Origin: Hyphomicrobiales bacterium
Lineage (GTDB): Bacteria; Pseudomonadota; Alphaproteobacteria; Rhizobiales; Beijerinckiaceae
Assembly (NCBI GenBank): GCA_930633495.1
Contig: CAKNFJ010000001.1
Coordinates: 1,178,001 to 1,242,000 of the forward strand
DNA: 64,000 bases
Reading direction: 5' to 3'
Within the stretch, counting starts at the first letter, position 1. Every line of letters starts with the position of its first letter. Below are positions 17,910 through 25,729 of this stretch, piece after piece. Both the position numbers and the translations under genes were made by a program. A model generated the notes under the pieces. That model searched no databases, was not told the DNA's origin, and worked only from the letters and a program-made list of their open reading frames with translations.

Positions 17910-19397
17910 TCAGGCGCCAGCGCGGCGCAGCACGGCGCGGAAGGGCAGCCGCTCGGGCCGATCGCTCTCCGACTGGCCCGGCTGCGTGGTCGCGGCCGCA
18001 ACGGGGCGGGCGAGATCGTTGGCGGCGTCGGGGGGAACGGAGACAGCGACGGAAGGCGCGACTGCCGCGACGGCAGGCGCGGGCTGAGGCTCAGCAAAGA
18101 CTTCCGGCTTGACCGGGCGCGGCGGCGAGAAGGCCGCTCCCTGCCCCATCGCGACGCCCAGCTCGATCATGTCGGCGGCCAGCGGGTTGTCCTCGACATG
18201 CTCGGCGACGAGCATGATCGAGGCGCGGCCGAGCATGGCCGCAAGATCGCCGACCGCGATGTCGCTGGCGCCGCGACCTTCCAGATGCTCGCGCAGCATC
18301 GCCGCAGGGGCTTTGACGTAGCGGACGCCCCGGTCGAACAGGGATCGCGGATCGAGCCGCAGATCGACGAGACCGTCGAGCGCGAAGCTCACGCCGTTCG
18401 CCGACATCGCACCGAGCAGCCCGAGGCTCGTCGGATCGAGGGCCCGGAAGACGGCCTGCGGCATCTCGACGACGAGATGCCCGACATGCTCGCGATATTT
18501 ATCGAGAATCCGCGTCAGGGCAGCCAGTGCCCGCGAAGAGCTCCAGGTCGCGGCGCTGAAGTTGCAGGTGACGAAAAGGCCGCCATCCTTCGAGGCAAGA
18601 TGGCGTGCGATCGCCAGGGCGCGCGTCAGGACCAGCGCGTCGAGAGTCGGCCCGAAGCCACGCGCCTCCACCGTCTCGATGAATTCATGCGGCAGCAGCA
18701 GCGTGTCCTCGTCGAGCCGCAGCCGCGGCAAGGCTTCGTAGCCCCGCGTGCGGCGCTGCGGCAGCGAGACGATCGGCTGCAGATGGACTTCGAGACGCCC
18801 CTCGCTCAAGGCGCGGCCGATCAGCGCCGCGCGCTCGGCCTCGGCGGCTTCCTGCTCGGCCTTGGCCGCAGCCGCACGCTCGGCCGCGAGCTGCTCCGCC
18901 CGGGCCCGGCGCGCCGCCTCCGGATCGAGCACCACTTCGGGAACCGTGAAAGCAGCGGGGGCGGACACCGCCGCGGCCGGATCCGGCAGTCGCGCCAGCA
19001 CGGCCTCATGATCGGCCAGCGTCGTCGCCACCTGATGGATCAGATCGCCGAGCAGTCCGACTTCGGCGGTGAGTTCATGGATCGCGGCCCGTGCCGGCGC
19101 CGCATCGGCATCCCGCATCGGCATCTGCTCGACGCGCTGCGACAAGGCATCCAGCCGGATCGCATTGGTCGCGAGGCGAACCTTGATCTCGCCGAGACCG
19201 GCCAGAGCCTGCTCGTGCCGCGTCAAGCCAAGCCGTTCGAAGGCACGGATCGTCGCCATCAGCCCGGCGCCGGAGGCGAGCAACCCCAAAGCGGAACCGA
19301 GCCCGCCCGGCAGCAGGATCATCACGGCAGCACCAGCCGAAAGGCCAGTGACGGCACCGGCGAGAGGAGGCAGAGCTTTCAGGCGCAAAGGGGCCAC
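17910..19397 (-). CDS. Membrane-anchored degenerate EAL domain protein
   Basis: A 495-residue protein with two N-terminal membrane segments (about residues 10-50), an Ala/Glu-rich coiled coil (about 155-190), an EAL domain (about 195-440) and a Pro/Ala-rich tail. Several phosphodiesterase residues are replaced. 'YEAL' is kept, but the 'N' block reads 'CNFSAA', the DDFG loop reads 'ALDGLVDL', the catalytic 'K-D' block reads 'VKAPAAML', and 'AEGVE' reads 'AEHVED'. I infer that it binds or senses and does not hydrolyse cyclic di-GMP. The start (GTG) lacks a strong ribosome site, so it is uncertain. Confidence 0.85.
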   Translation of the reverse strand: MAPLRLKALPPLAGAVTGLSAGAAVMILLPGGLGSALGLLASGAGLMATIRAFERLGLTRHEQALAGLGEIKVRLATNAIRLDALSQRVEQMPMRDADAAPARAAIHELTAEVGLLGDLIHQVATTLADHEAVLARLPDPAAAVSAPAAFTVPEVVLDPEAARRARAEQLAAERAAAAKAEQEAAEAERAALIGRALSEGRLEVHLQPIVSLPQRRTRGYEALPRLRLDEDTLLLPHEFIETVEARGFGPTLDALVLTRALAIARHLASKDGGLFVTCNFSAATWSSSRALAALTRILDKYREHVGHLVVEMPQAVFRALDPTSLGLLGAMSANGVSFALDGLVDLRLDPRSLFDRGVRYVKAPAAMLREHLEGRGASDIAVGDLAAMLGRASIMLVAEHVEDNPLAADMIELGVAMGQGAAFSPPRPVKPEVFAEPQPAPAVAAVAPSVAVSVPPDAANDLARPVAAATTQPGQSESDRPERLPFRAVLRRAGA

Positions 19398-19510
19398 GGC
19401 AGCGTTCGCGCTACAAGGGTGAATCGGGACTGAAGACGAATCAGGACGCTCGACGACAGAGTAGCTGCGCGCGCCGCGTTATGCGAGCAGCCATGCGGCC
19501 GATACCGATT

Positions 19511-21313
19511 TCAGCGCTTTTCCAATTCGAGCGCCGCCAGAATCTGGTTCGCGACCTCTTCGGAAAAGCCTTTCCGGGTGAAGTAGGCACGCGGGTCCTT
19601 GTCGAAGAGCGACGACTTCTCCCGCAGCTGCGCGCGGGCCCTGGCGAGGCCCGCCTCGTCATGGTCCGCGGCGGCGCGCAGGGCCTGCGCGAGGAGGCCC
19701 AGGGGCCCGTGATCGGCCGCGAGCATCGCGACATAGTTTTCCGATACGATGCGGGCGCCTGACAGGTAGGCTCCGAGAAAGGCATAGAAATCATAGCGGA
19801 ACGGCCGGCCGACGCCGGCCCCGGCGACGCGTTGCAGCAGGGGCAGTCCCTCCGTGAACCGCCCGCGCAGCACATAGAGCGCCCCGAGATCGGTCATGAT
19901 GTCGGGATCGTAAGGATTGCGCGTCAGCGCCCACTGCCCCTTCTGGATCGCCTCGTCGATGGAGCCGCGTGCGAGCTGGACCTTCATCATGGCCTGGGAC
20001 GCGCGCGCGCCCGACGGCGCTAGACGAATGGCGGTCAGCGCTGCCGCGAGCGCCCGGTCGAGCGATGCCTTATCTGCTCCATCGGCACTCCCGGGCAGCG
20101 GATCCTCCCAACCGAAGTCGGAACCGTGCTCCCCGAGCGCGATGATGGCGAGATGTGCCCAGGCCGGGTAGAAGCCGGGATCCTGCACGACGAGTTTCTC
20201 GAGACAGGCCTGGGCAGCCTGCCGATCGTCGGCCCGCATCGTCCGGCGCGCGTCGAAGGCTTGCAGGATGCAGCGCACGGCCGGGGGCGGCGCCGCCTGG
20301 CGCGCATCGGCGGGGATGATGCCGAAGGGCTCCATCAGCCGCGTCGCCACGCGGCGCGCCAATTCGCCGACATCGGCATCCTGCCAGTGATCAAGCGACG
20401 GGCGGCCCGAGGAGGCGGTCCAGACGATGCGTCCGTCCCGGACCGAACGGAGGCGCCCCAACCCCTCGAAACCGCCATCCACGGCCTGGACGCTGACCTC
20501 GAAAACATAGTCCACATCTGCGGGCGCGGCCGCTCCCGGCGGCGGCACCCTGATCGTGACGAGATCGTCGAACCGGGCCAGGGCATCGACGAGCACGTCG
20601 GTGAAACGACGCAGGACCTCGGCCAGCCTTGCATCCGGCGGCATGGCGGGCATGACGATCGCGACGCGGAACAGTTGCAGGGGCGCCGTGTTCTCCGGCG
20701 GAGGCGGGCTTGCGGCCTTCTCGCCCGCCGCCGGCCTCGCGGAGGCCAATTCGGTCGGCGCCTCCGGCGTGGAGAGATACCAGCTGCCCAGTGCCAGCAA
20801 TCCGAGGAACAGCGCCGAAGCCATGGCGACGGTCCAGCGTCGTCCCGCCGCACGATCGGCAGGCTTCGCCGCCGTCGGCGGGGCTTCGGCCGCAGCGCCC
20901 CGGTCGGGCGCCACGGGAACGGGCACCCATTCGGTCGCGATCTCGGAATCAAGAACCTCGAAGACGGGAACATACCCGCCGACGGGCATCGAGATCAGGA
21001 CCGGGGAGCCCTGCCCCTCGCCGGTGTAGTACTGCGCCAGGGCCCGCCTGAGGCGACCGGCTTCAACCCGGACGATCGGATCGATCTGGGGATTGAAATC
21101 GGCAGGCCGGCCCAGGCCTTCCACGGCGATGGTGTAGCCCTTCAGCTCGGCGGCGCGCCCTTCGATCGTCCGCTCGACGATGAACGTCAGGAACGCCGAG
21201 AGCTGGGGCGCGGCCCGAAAGGCATCGGAGGCAAGGACGCGGGCCAGTTCCGCGCGGATGATCACCGCGGCCCGCTCGTCCAGCCGTCCATGATCGCCAT
21301 CGCCTTCGGTCAT
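19511..21313 (-). CDS. Transmembrane TPR protein with an N-terminal regulator-like domain
   Basis: A 600-residue protein. The first 110 residues hold a widely seen alphaproteobacterial module: 'IRAELARVLASDAF', 'FIVERTIEGRAAELKGYTIAVEGLGR', 'FNPQIDPIVRVEAGRLRRAL' and 'MPVGGYVPVF'. It resembles CadC/AraC-like winged-helix DNA-binding segments. One membrane helix follows (about 160-182, 'VAMASALFLGLLALGSWYL'), then a FlgO-like segment that collects 'ALARFDDLVTIRVP', then TPR-type helices to the C-terminus. I infer a membrane-tethered regulator that senses something in the periplasm; its target is unknown. A small inverted repeat lies just upstream at 21360-21376. Confidence 0.75.
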   Translation of the reverse strand: MTEGDGDHGRLDERAAVIIRAELARVLASDAFRAAPQLSAFLTFIVERTIEGRAAELKGYTIAVEGLGRPADFNPQIDPIVRVEAGRLRRALAQYYTGEGQGSPVLISMPVGGYVPVFEVLDSEIATEWVPVPVAPDRGAAAEAPPTAAKPADRAAGRRWTVAMASALFLGLLALGSWYLSTPEAPTELASARPAAGEKAASPPPPENTAPLQLFRVAIVMPAMPPDARLAEVLRRFTDVLVDALARFDDLVTIRVPPPGAAAPADVDYVFEVSVQAVDGGFEGLGRLRSVRDGRIVWTASSGRPSLDHWQDADVGELARRVATRLMEPFGIIPADARQAAPPPAVRCILQAFDARRTMRADDRQAAQACLEKLVVQDPGFYPAWAHLAIIALGEHGSDFGWEDPLPGSADGADKASLDRALAAALTAIRLAPSGARASQAMMKVQLARGSIDEAIQKGQWALTRNPYDPDIMTDLGALYVLRGRFTEGLPLLQRVAGAGVGRPFRYDFYAFLGAYLSGARIVSENYVAMLAADHGPLGLLAQALRAAADHDEAGLARARAQLREKSSLFDKDPRAYFTRKGFSEEVANQILAALELEKR

Positions 21314-21359
21314 CGGGGTCCGTTCGATATAAGCCCCCGAGGGGGGAGACTACGCCATC

Positions 21360-21376
21360 GGTGACCTAACGTCACC
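21360..21376. promoter_or_regulatory. Inverted repeat GGTGAC-N5-GTCACC, operator candidate
   Basis: Perfect 6-bp arms (21360-21365 and 21371-21376) with a 5-nt spacer. It lies 46 bp upstream of the TPR regulator gene (minus strand) and 117 bp upstream of the aminotransferase gene (plus strand), in the shared divergent promoter region of about 180 bp. Either gene could be the target. Confidence 0.4.
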
Positions 21377-21493
21377 TTCAGCCCTCTTCTCGGGCCGCCA
21401 TCCGTCCGGCGCAGCCTTGGGACGCCATCATGGCGATTTACAGGCCGCGCTCCCCTGCTAGGTTCAACCAAGGTTAATCCACAGGGGCCTTCG

Positions 21494-22834
21494 ATGACTT
21501 CCGCAACCTCCGCCATCGCCACGCCGAACGATCTCGAAGCCTATTGGATGCCGTTCACGGCGAACCGGTCGTTCAAGAAGAACCCCCGCATGGTCTCCCG
21601 CGCCGAGGGCATGTTCTATTACACGCCAGAGAACAAGCCGGTGATGGACGGAACCGCGGGCCTGTGGTGCTGCAATGCCGGCCATGCCCGCGAGCCGATC
21701 ATCCAGGCGATCCAGGCGCAGGCGCGCGACCTCGACTACGCTCCATCCTTCCAGTACGGCCACCCCAAAGTTTTCGCCGCTGCCGCCCGCATCGCGGCGC
21801 TGGCGCCAGGCGATCTCGACCACGTCTTCTTCGCGGGTTCGGGCTCCGAGGCTGCGGATTCAGCCCTCAAGATCGCGCTCGCCTACTGGAACGTCTCGGG
21901 CAAGGCGGCGAAGACCCGACTGATCGGGCGCGAGCGCGGCTATCATGGCGTCGGCTTCGGCGGCATCTCGGTCGGCGGCATGTCGAACAACCGCAAGTTC
22001 TTCGGCTCGCTGCTGACCGGCGTCGACCACCTCGCGCACACCTATGACCGCGAGAAGCAGGCCTTCAGCAAGGGCGAGCCGGAATACGGCGCGCATTTCG
22101 CCGATGACCTGGAGCGCATCGTCGCGCTGCATGACGCCTCGACCATCGCCGCCGTGATCGTCGAGCCGATGGCGGGCTCCACCGGCGCGCTGCCGCCGCC
22201 GAAGGGCTATCTCAAGCGTCTACGCGAAATCTGCGACAAGCACGGCATCCTCTTGATCTTCGACGAGGTCATCACCGGCTTCGGGCGGCTGGGCTTCGCC
22301 TTCGCCGCCGAGCGCTACGGCGTGATCCCCGACATGATCACCTTCGCCAAGGGCGTGACCTCCGGCACCGTGCCGATGGGCGGCGTGATCGTGCGCAAGC
22401 ATATCTACGACGCCTTCATGGGCGGGCCGGACAACGTGATCGAGCTGTTCCACGGCTACACCTATTCCGGCCATCCGCTGGCCGCCGCCGCGGCGCTCGC
22501 CTCGCTCGACATCTATCGCGAGGAAGGCCTGTTCGAGCGCACCCGCGCGATGGAGGGCGCCTGGGCCGATGCGGTGATGAGCCTGAAGGGCGAACCGAAC
22601 GTCGTCGATATCCGCACACTCGGCCTCGTCGGTGCGATCGATCTCGCCCCGCGGGCGGAAGGCGCCGGCAAGCGCGGCTACGAGTTCATCGAGCGCGCCT
22701 TCCACGAGGAAGGGCTGATGATCCGCACCGCCGCCGACACGATCGCCTTCTCGCCGCCGCTGATCATCACCGAGAGCCAAGTGGACGAGCTGATCGGCAA
22801 GCTGCGCCGGGTGATCCGGTCGGTCGCGAACTAG
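21494..22834 (+). CDS. Omega-amino acid:pyruvate aminotransferase (class III)
   Basis: A 446-residue PLP-dependent class III aminotransferase. 'YWMPFTANRSFKKNPR' and 'GTAGLWCCNAGHAR' at the N-terminus and 'SGSEAADSALKIAL' match beta-alanine:pyruvate transaminases. The PLP lysine is in 'MITFAKGVTSG' and the cofactor Asp in 'LIFDEVITGFGR'. Likely reaction: beta-alanine or another omega-amine plus pyruvate to semialdehyde plus alanine; exact substrate inferred. It is followed by a strong hairpin terminator. Confidence 0.9.
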   Translation: MTSATSAIATPNDLEAYWMPFTANRSFKKNPRMVSRAEGMFYYTPENKPVMDGTAGLWCCNAGHAREPIIQAIQAQARDLDYAPSFQYGHPKVFAAAARIAALAPGDLDHVFFAGSGSEAADSALKIALAYWNVSGKAAKTRLIGRERGYHGVGFGGISVGGMSNNRKFFGSLLTGVDHLAHTYDREKQAFSKGEPEYGAHFADDLERIVALHDASTIAAVIVEPMAGSTGALPPPKGYLKRLREICDKHGILLIFDEVITGFGRLGFAFAAERYGVIPDMITFAKGVTSGTVPMGGVIVRKHIYDAFMGGPDNVIELFHGYTYSGHPLAAAAALASLDIYREEGLFERTRAMEGAWADAVMSLKGEPNVVDIRTLGLVGAIDLAPRAEGAGKRGYEFIERAFHEEGLMIRTAADTIAFSPPLIITESQVDELIGKLRRVIRSVAN

Positions 22835-22874
22835 CCCAGGCAATGGCGCTGGTGTTCCCAGCGCCATCTGGCCG

Positions 22875-22914
22875 AAAGGCCGCCTCCCCGCGAGGCGGCC
22901 TTTCGTGCTTTTGT
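22875..22914 (+). terminator. Intrinsic terminator after the aminotransferase gene
   Basis: A 12-bp perfect stem (22875-22886 with 22892-22903), loop CCCGC, then TTTCGTGCTTTT on the plus strand. The A-rich left flank makes it partly bidirectional, so it may also serve the convergent membrane protein gene ending at 22914. Confidence 0.85.
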
Positions 22915-23180
22915 CAGCGCGCGACGCGCCAGGCGATCAGCAGAGCGAGCAAGGCCGGCACGGCGAAGACCGGGACGAGGATCGGCAGTTCCTCGCGCAC
23001 GGAATAGCCCGCCTTGGTGACGCCGACCCACATATTGACCAACGCGACCGCAAGCCAGACCGGCACGAAAAGCTTGGCTGCGAGACCGTAATCCGGCTGG
23101 GCCCCGCCCCACAGCTTACCGAAGAGCAGGAACAGACCGAGCAGCACCACACCGCCGCCGATCACCATCGCCATATGCAT
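22914..23180 (-). CDS. Small membrane protein of unknown function
   Basis: An 88-residue protein with three hydrophobic segments (about 2-22, 34-54 and 65-84) and almost no soluble part; 'GGAQPDYGLAAKLFVPVWLAVALVN' links the first two. ATG 23180 is preceded by GAGGAG 8 nt upstream; the open frame extends to 23309 without such a site. I do not recognise a specific family and propose no function. It converges with the aminotransferase gene and shares the terminator between them. Confidence 0.75.
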   Translation of the reverse strand: MHMAMVIGGGVVLLGLFLLFGKLWGGAQPDYGLAAKLFVPVWLAVALVNMWVGVTKAGYSVREELPILVPVFAVPALLALLIAWRVAR

Positions 23181-23277
23181 CTGCCTGCTCCTCGCCGTCG
23201 AACCATTGGAAACAGATACTGCGAGCCCACGACGCCCGAACGATAGCCGGGCGAAGGCAGGCGAAGCTCGCCTACGC

Positions 23278-23772
23278 TCAGCTGCGCCGCAGCTTGTTGT
23301 AGCGGGCAATCAGCCTGTCGCGCTTGAGCCGCGACAGTCGGTCGATCCAGAAGATGCCGTCGAGCTGGTCGATCTCATGCTGATGGCAGACGGCCAGCAG
23401 GCCGTCCGCCTCCTCGACATGCTCCGCCCCTTCGAGATCGCGATAGCGCACCCGGACATGCGCATGACGCTCCAGTTCGTCGGTAACGCCGGGCATCGAG
23501 ACGCTGCCCTCGACATGGCGAATGGTCTCGCGGGAGACGCCGTCCAGCACCGGGTTGGCATAAGTCCGGACGTCGCCGGAGGTCAGCTCCAGCACGACCA
23601 GCCGCAACGACACCCCGATATGCGGCGCGGTGATGCCGATGCCGGGCGCCTCCTGCATCGTATCGAGCAGATCGGCGGCGAGCTCGCGCAGATCGGCATC
23701 GAAGCGCGTGACGGGCGCGGCCGCCACGCGCAAACGCGGATCGGGAAATCTCAGGATCGGCCTCGACGGCAT
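23278..23772 (-). CDS. Peptide deformylase homologue with degenerate metal site
   Basis: A 164-residue protein with the full deformylase layout. Its three signature motifs are altered. Motif 1 reads 'GIGITAPHIG' (family GxGxAAxQ; Gln to His51). Motif 2 reads 'EGSVS' (family EGCLS; metal Cys to Ser90). Motif 3 reads 'QHEIDQ' (family QHExxH; His132 and Glu133 kept, second His to Gln136). Numbering coincides with E. coli Def, where Cys90, His132 and His136 bind the metal, so two of three ligands are lost. I infer it is not a normal deformylase; the housekeeping def is presumably elsewhere. ATG 23772 gives the usual length, but the ribosome site is weak. Confidence 0.85.
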   Translation of the reverse strand: MPSRPILRFPDPRLRVAAAPVTRFDADLRELAADLLDTMQEAPGIGITAPHIGVSLRLVVLELTSGDVRTYANPVLDGVSRETIRHVEGSVSMPGVTDELERHAHVRVRYRDLEGAEHVEEADGLLAVCHQHEIDQLDGIFWIDRLSRLKRDRLIARYNKLRRS

Positions 23773-23926
23773 AGACTTGTTCCGACTTCCTGCTCGCGCC
23801 CCCGGTGCCGACCTTCGCGGAACCGGCCCCAACCGGCAAACCGCTTCCCGATGTTATCCAGAAGCGCGTCATTCGATCGAACGACGACAGGCGCTTCGCA
23901 GGCCGGCCGTCGATCCGGCAGCAAGC

Positions 23927-24700
23927 TCACTTCGTCGTATAGCCGCCATTCACGAGGATGGTCTGGCCGGTCATCCACCAGCCGTCCGAGACGAGGAAGC
24001 GGATCCAGGGCACGATATCCTGGATGTCGGTCAGTCCGGTCTTCGAGAAGGGCGAGAGCGCGGCGGCCGTCTTGTGGTAGGCAACCGCGTCGGCGCCTTC
24101 GGCCGGATAGAAGAACGGCGTGTCCATCGGGCCGGGGCCGATGGCGGTCACAGAGATGCCGCGCGCACCGAATTCCCTGGAGGCGGCGCGGGTGTAATGC
24201 TCGACCGGCGCCTTGGTGCCGGCATAGCTCGCATAGAAGGGCGTGAAGGCGCCGAGCAGCGAGGTCACCAGCGTGCAGACCTTGCCGTTGTCGCCGACCT
24301 GCTTCCCGGCCTCCTTGAGGAAGAAGAACGCCGTCTTCGAATTGACCGCGCTCATCTCGTCGAACTCAGCTTCGCTGATCTCGACCATCGGCTTCTTCAG
24401 CACCTTGCCGACAGTGTTTACGGCGATGTCGATCGAGCCCATCGCGGCCTTGGCGTCCATGAAGAGCTTCTCCATCGCGGCGGCCGAGGTCAGATCGGCC
24501 TGGAAGGCATAGGCTTCCGCGCCGGCCGCCTTGATCGCAGCCACGGTCTTCTCCGCCTCGGCCTTGGCCGGAGCGCTGTTGTAATGGATGGCGACGGCCT
24601 TCGCGCCGTGCCCGGCCAGATCCTTCGCCAGCAGGCCGCCCAGATTCTTGGCGCCGCCCGCGATCAGAACCGTCTTACCCTCGATGCCATGATCGGCCAT
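23927..24700 (-). CDS. SDR family oxidoreductase
   Basis: A 257-residue short-chain dehydrogenase. The Rossmann motif is 'LIAGGAKNLGGLLAKDL' (GGxxNLGG variant of TGxxxGxG). Catalytic Tyr and Lys are in 'YASYAGTKAP' (YxxxK), with Ser in 'LVTSLLGAF', and the C-terminal 'WMTGQTILVNGGYT' is typical of 3-ketoacyl reductase-like members. ATG 24700 has AGGAG upstream. It is divergent from a LysR gene, which suggests that regulator controls it. The substrate is unknown. Confidence 0.9.
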   Translation of the reverse strand: MADHGIEGKTVLIAGGAKNLGGLLAKDLAGHGAKAVAIHYNSAPAKAEAEKTVAAIKAAGAEAYAFQADLTSAAAMEKLFMDAKAAMGSIDIAVNTVGKVLKKPMVEISEAEFDEMSAVNSKTAFFFLKEAGKQVGDNGKVCTLVTSLLGAFTPFYASYAGTKAPVEHYTRAASREFGARGISVTAIGPGPMDTPFFYPAEGADAVAYHKTAAALSPFSKTGLTDIQDIVPWIRFLVSDGWWMTGQTILVNGGYTTK

Positions 24701-24816
24701 CGCATGCTCCTGTTCGCTTGCACTCGATGGCCTCAAGATATCGTCCTGAAATCGGCTATAAAGATTTCGATTGAGACATCACTGGTCAGATTTTCAGAAC
24801 AATCAGGAGCGCGGAT

Positions 24817-25719
24817 TTGGATCGTATCGACCTGTTCCGCATCTATGCCCGCGTCGTCGAATGCGAGAGCTTCACCCAGGCCGCCAAGGCTCTCGGTTTG
24901 CCCCGCTCCTCGGTTTCGGCCGCGGTCGCGACACTGGAGCAGCGGATCGGCACACGGCTTCTGCAGCGGACGACACGGAGCGTCGCTGCGACGCCGGACG
25001 GCGCCGCCTTCTACGAGCATTGCGCCCGGCTCGTCGCCGATGTCGAGGAAACCGAGGCGCTGTTCCGCCATAGCGCCGCCCGCCCCGCCGGGCGGCTCAG
25101 GATCGACGTGCCCGGCCGGATCGGCCGGCTCATCATCGCGCCTGCCCTGCCGGATTTCCTCGCGCGCTACCCCGAGATCGATATCGACCTCAGCGTGACC
25201 GACCGGGCGAGCAACCTGATCGAGGACGGCATCGACTGCGTGCTGCGCGTCGGCCCCCTGAGCGATTCAGGATTGATCGCCCGCTCGGTCGGCGAGCTGC
25301 CGCTGATCAATGTCGCGAGCCTCGGCTATCTCGCCGCGCATGGCATGCCAGACCATCCCGGCGCGCTCGATGGACATGTCGCCGTCAATTACGCCTCGCC
25401 CACAACCGGGCGAACCGAACTCTGGGAATGGCTGGAAGATGGCACATTGCACAGCCGCACCCTGCCCGGTCGCGTCACCGTCAACAGCGCGGAGGCCTAT
25501 ATCGCCTGCTGCCTTGCCGGGCTCGGCCTGATCCAGATCCCGGGCTATGACGTGGCCGAGCATCTCGCCAGCGGCGATCTCGTCGAGGTAATGCCCCGGC
25601 ACCGGGCGGCGCCGATGCCGATGACATTGCTCTATCCCCACCGCCGGCATCTGTCGCGCCGGCTGCAGGTCTTCGCGGACTGGCTCGTGGCGCTGCTGCG
25701 CACGCGGCTGGCGAACTGA
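24817..25719 (+). CDS. LysR family transcriptional regulator
   Basis: A 300-residue regulator. The N-terminal helix-turn-helix is 'SFTQAAKALGLPRSSVSAAVATLEQRIGTRLLQRTTRSV' (about residues 18-56), followed by a periplasmic-binding-type effector domain. The start is TTG 24817, supported by AGGAG 8 nt upstream; no in-frame ATG fits the family's N-terminus. The 116-bp gap to the divergent SDR gene likely holds its operator, the usual LysR arrangement. The effector is unknown. Confidence 0.92.
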   Translation: MDRIDLFRIYARVVECESFTQAAKALGLPRSSVSAAVATLEQRIGTRLLQRTTRSVAATPDGAAFYEHCARLVADVEETEALFRHSAARPAGRLRIDVPGRIGRLIIAPALPDFLARYPEIDIDLSVTDRASNLIEDGIDCVLRVGPLSDSGLIARSVGELPLINVASLGYLAAHGMPDHPGALDGHVAVNYASPTTGRTELWEWLEDGTLHSRTLPGRVTVNSAEAYIACCLAGLGLIQIPGYDVAEHLASGDLVEVMPRHRAAPMPMTLLYPHRRHLSRRLQVFADWLVALLRTRLAN

Positions 25720-25729
25720 GTCCGAAGGC

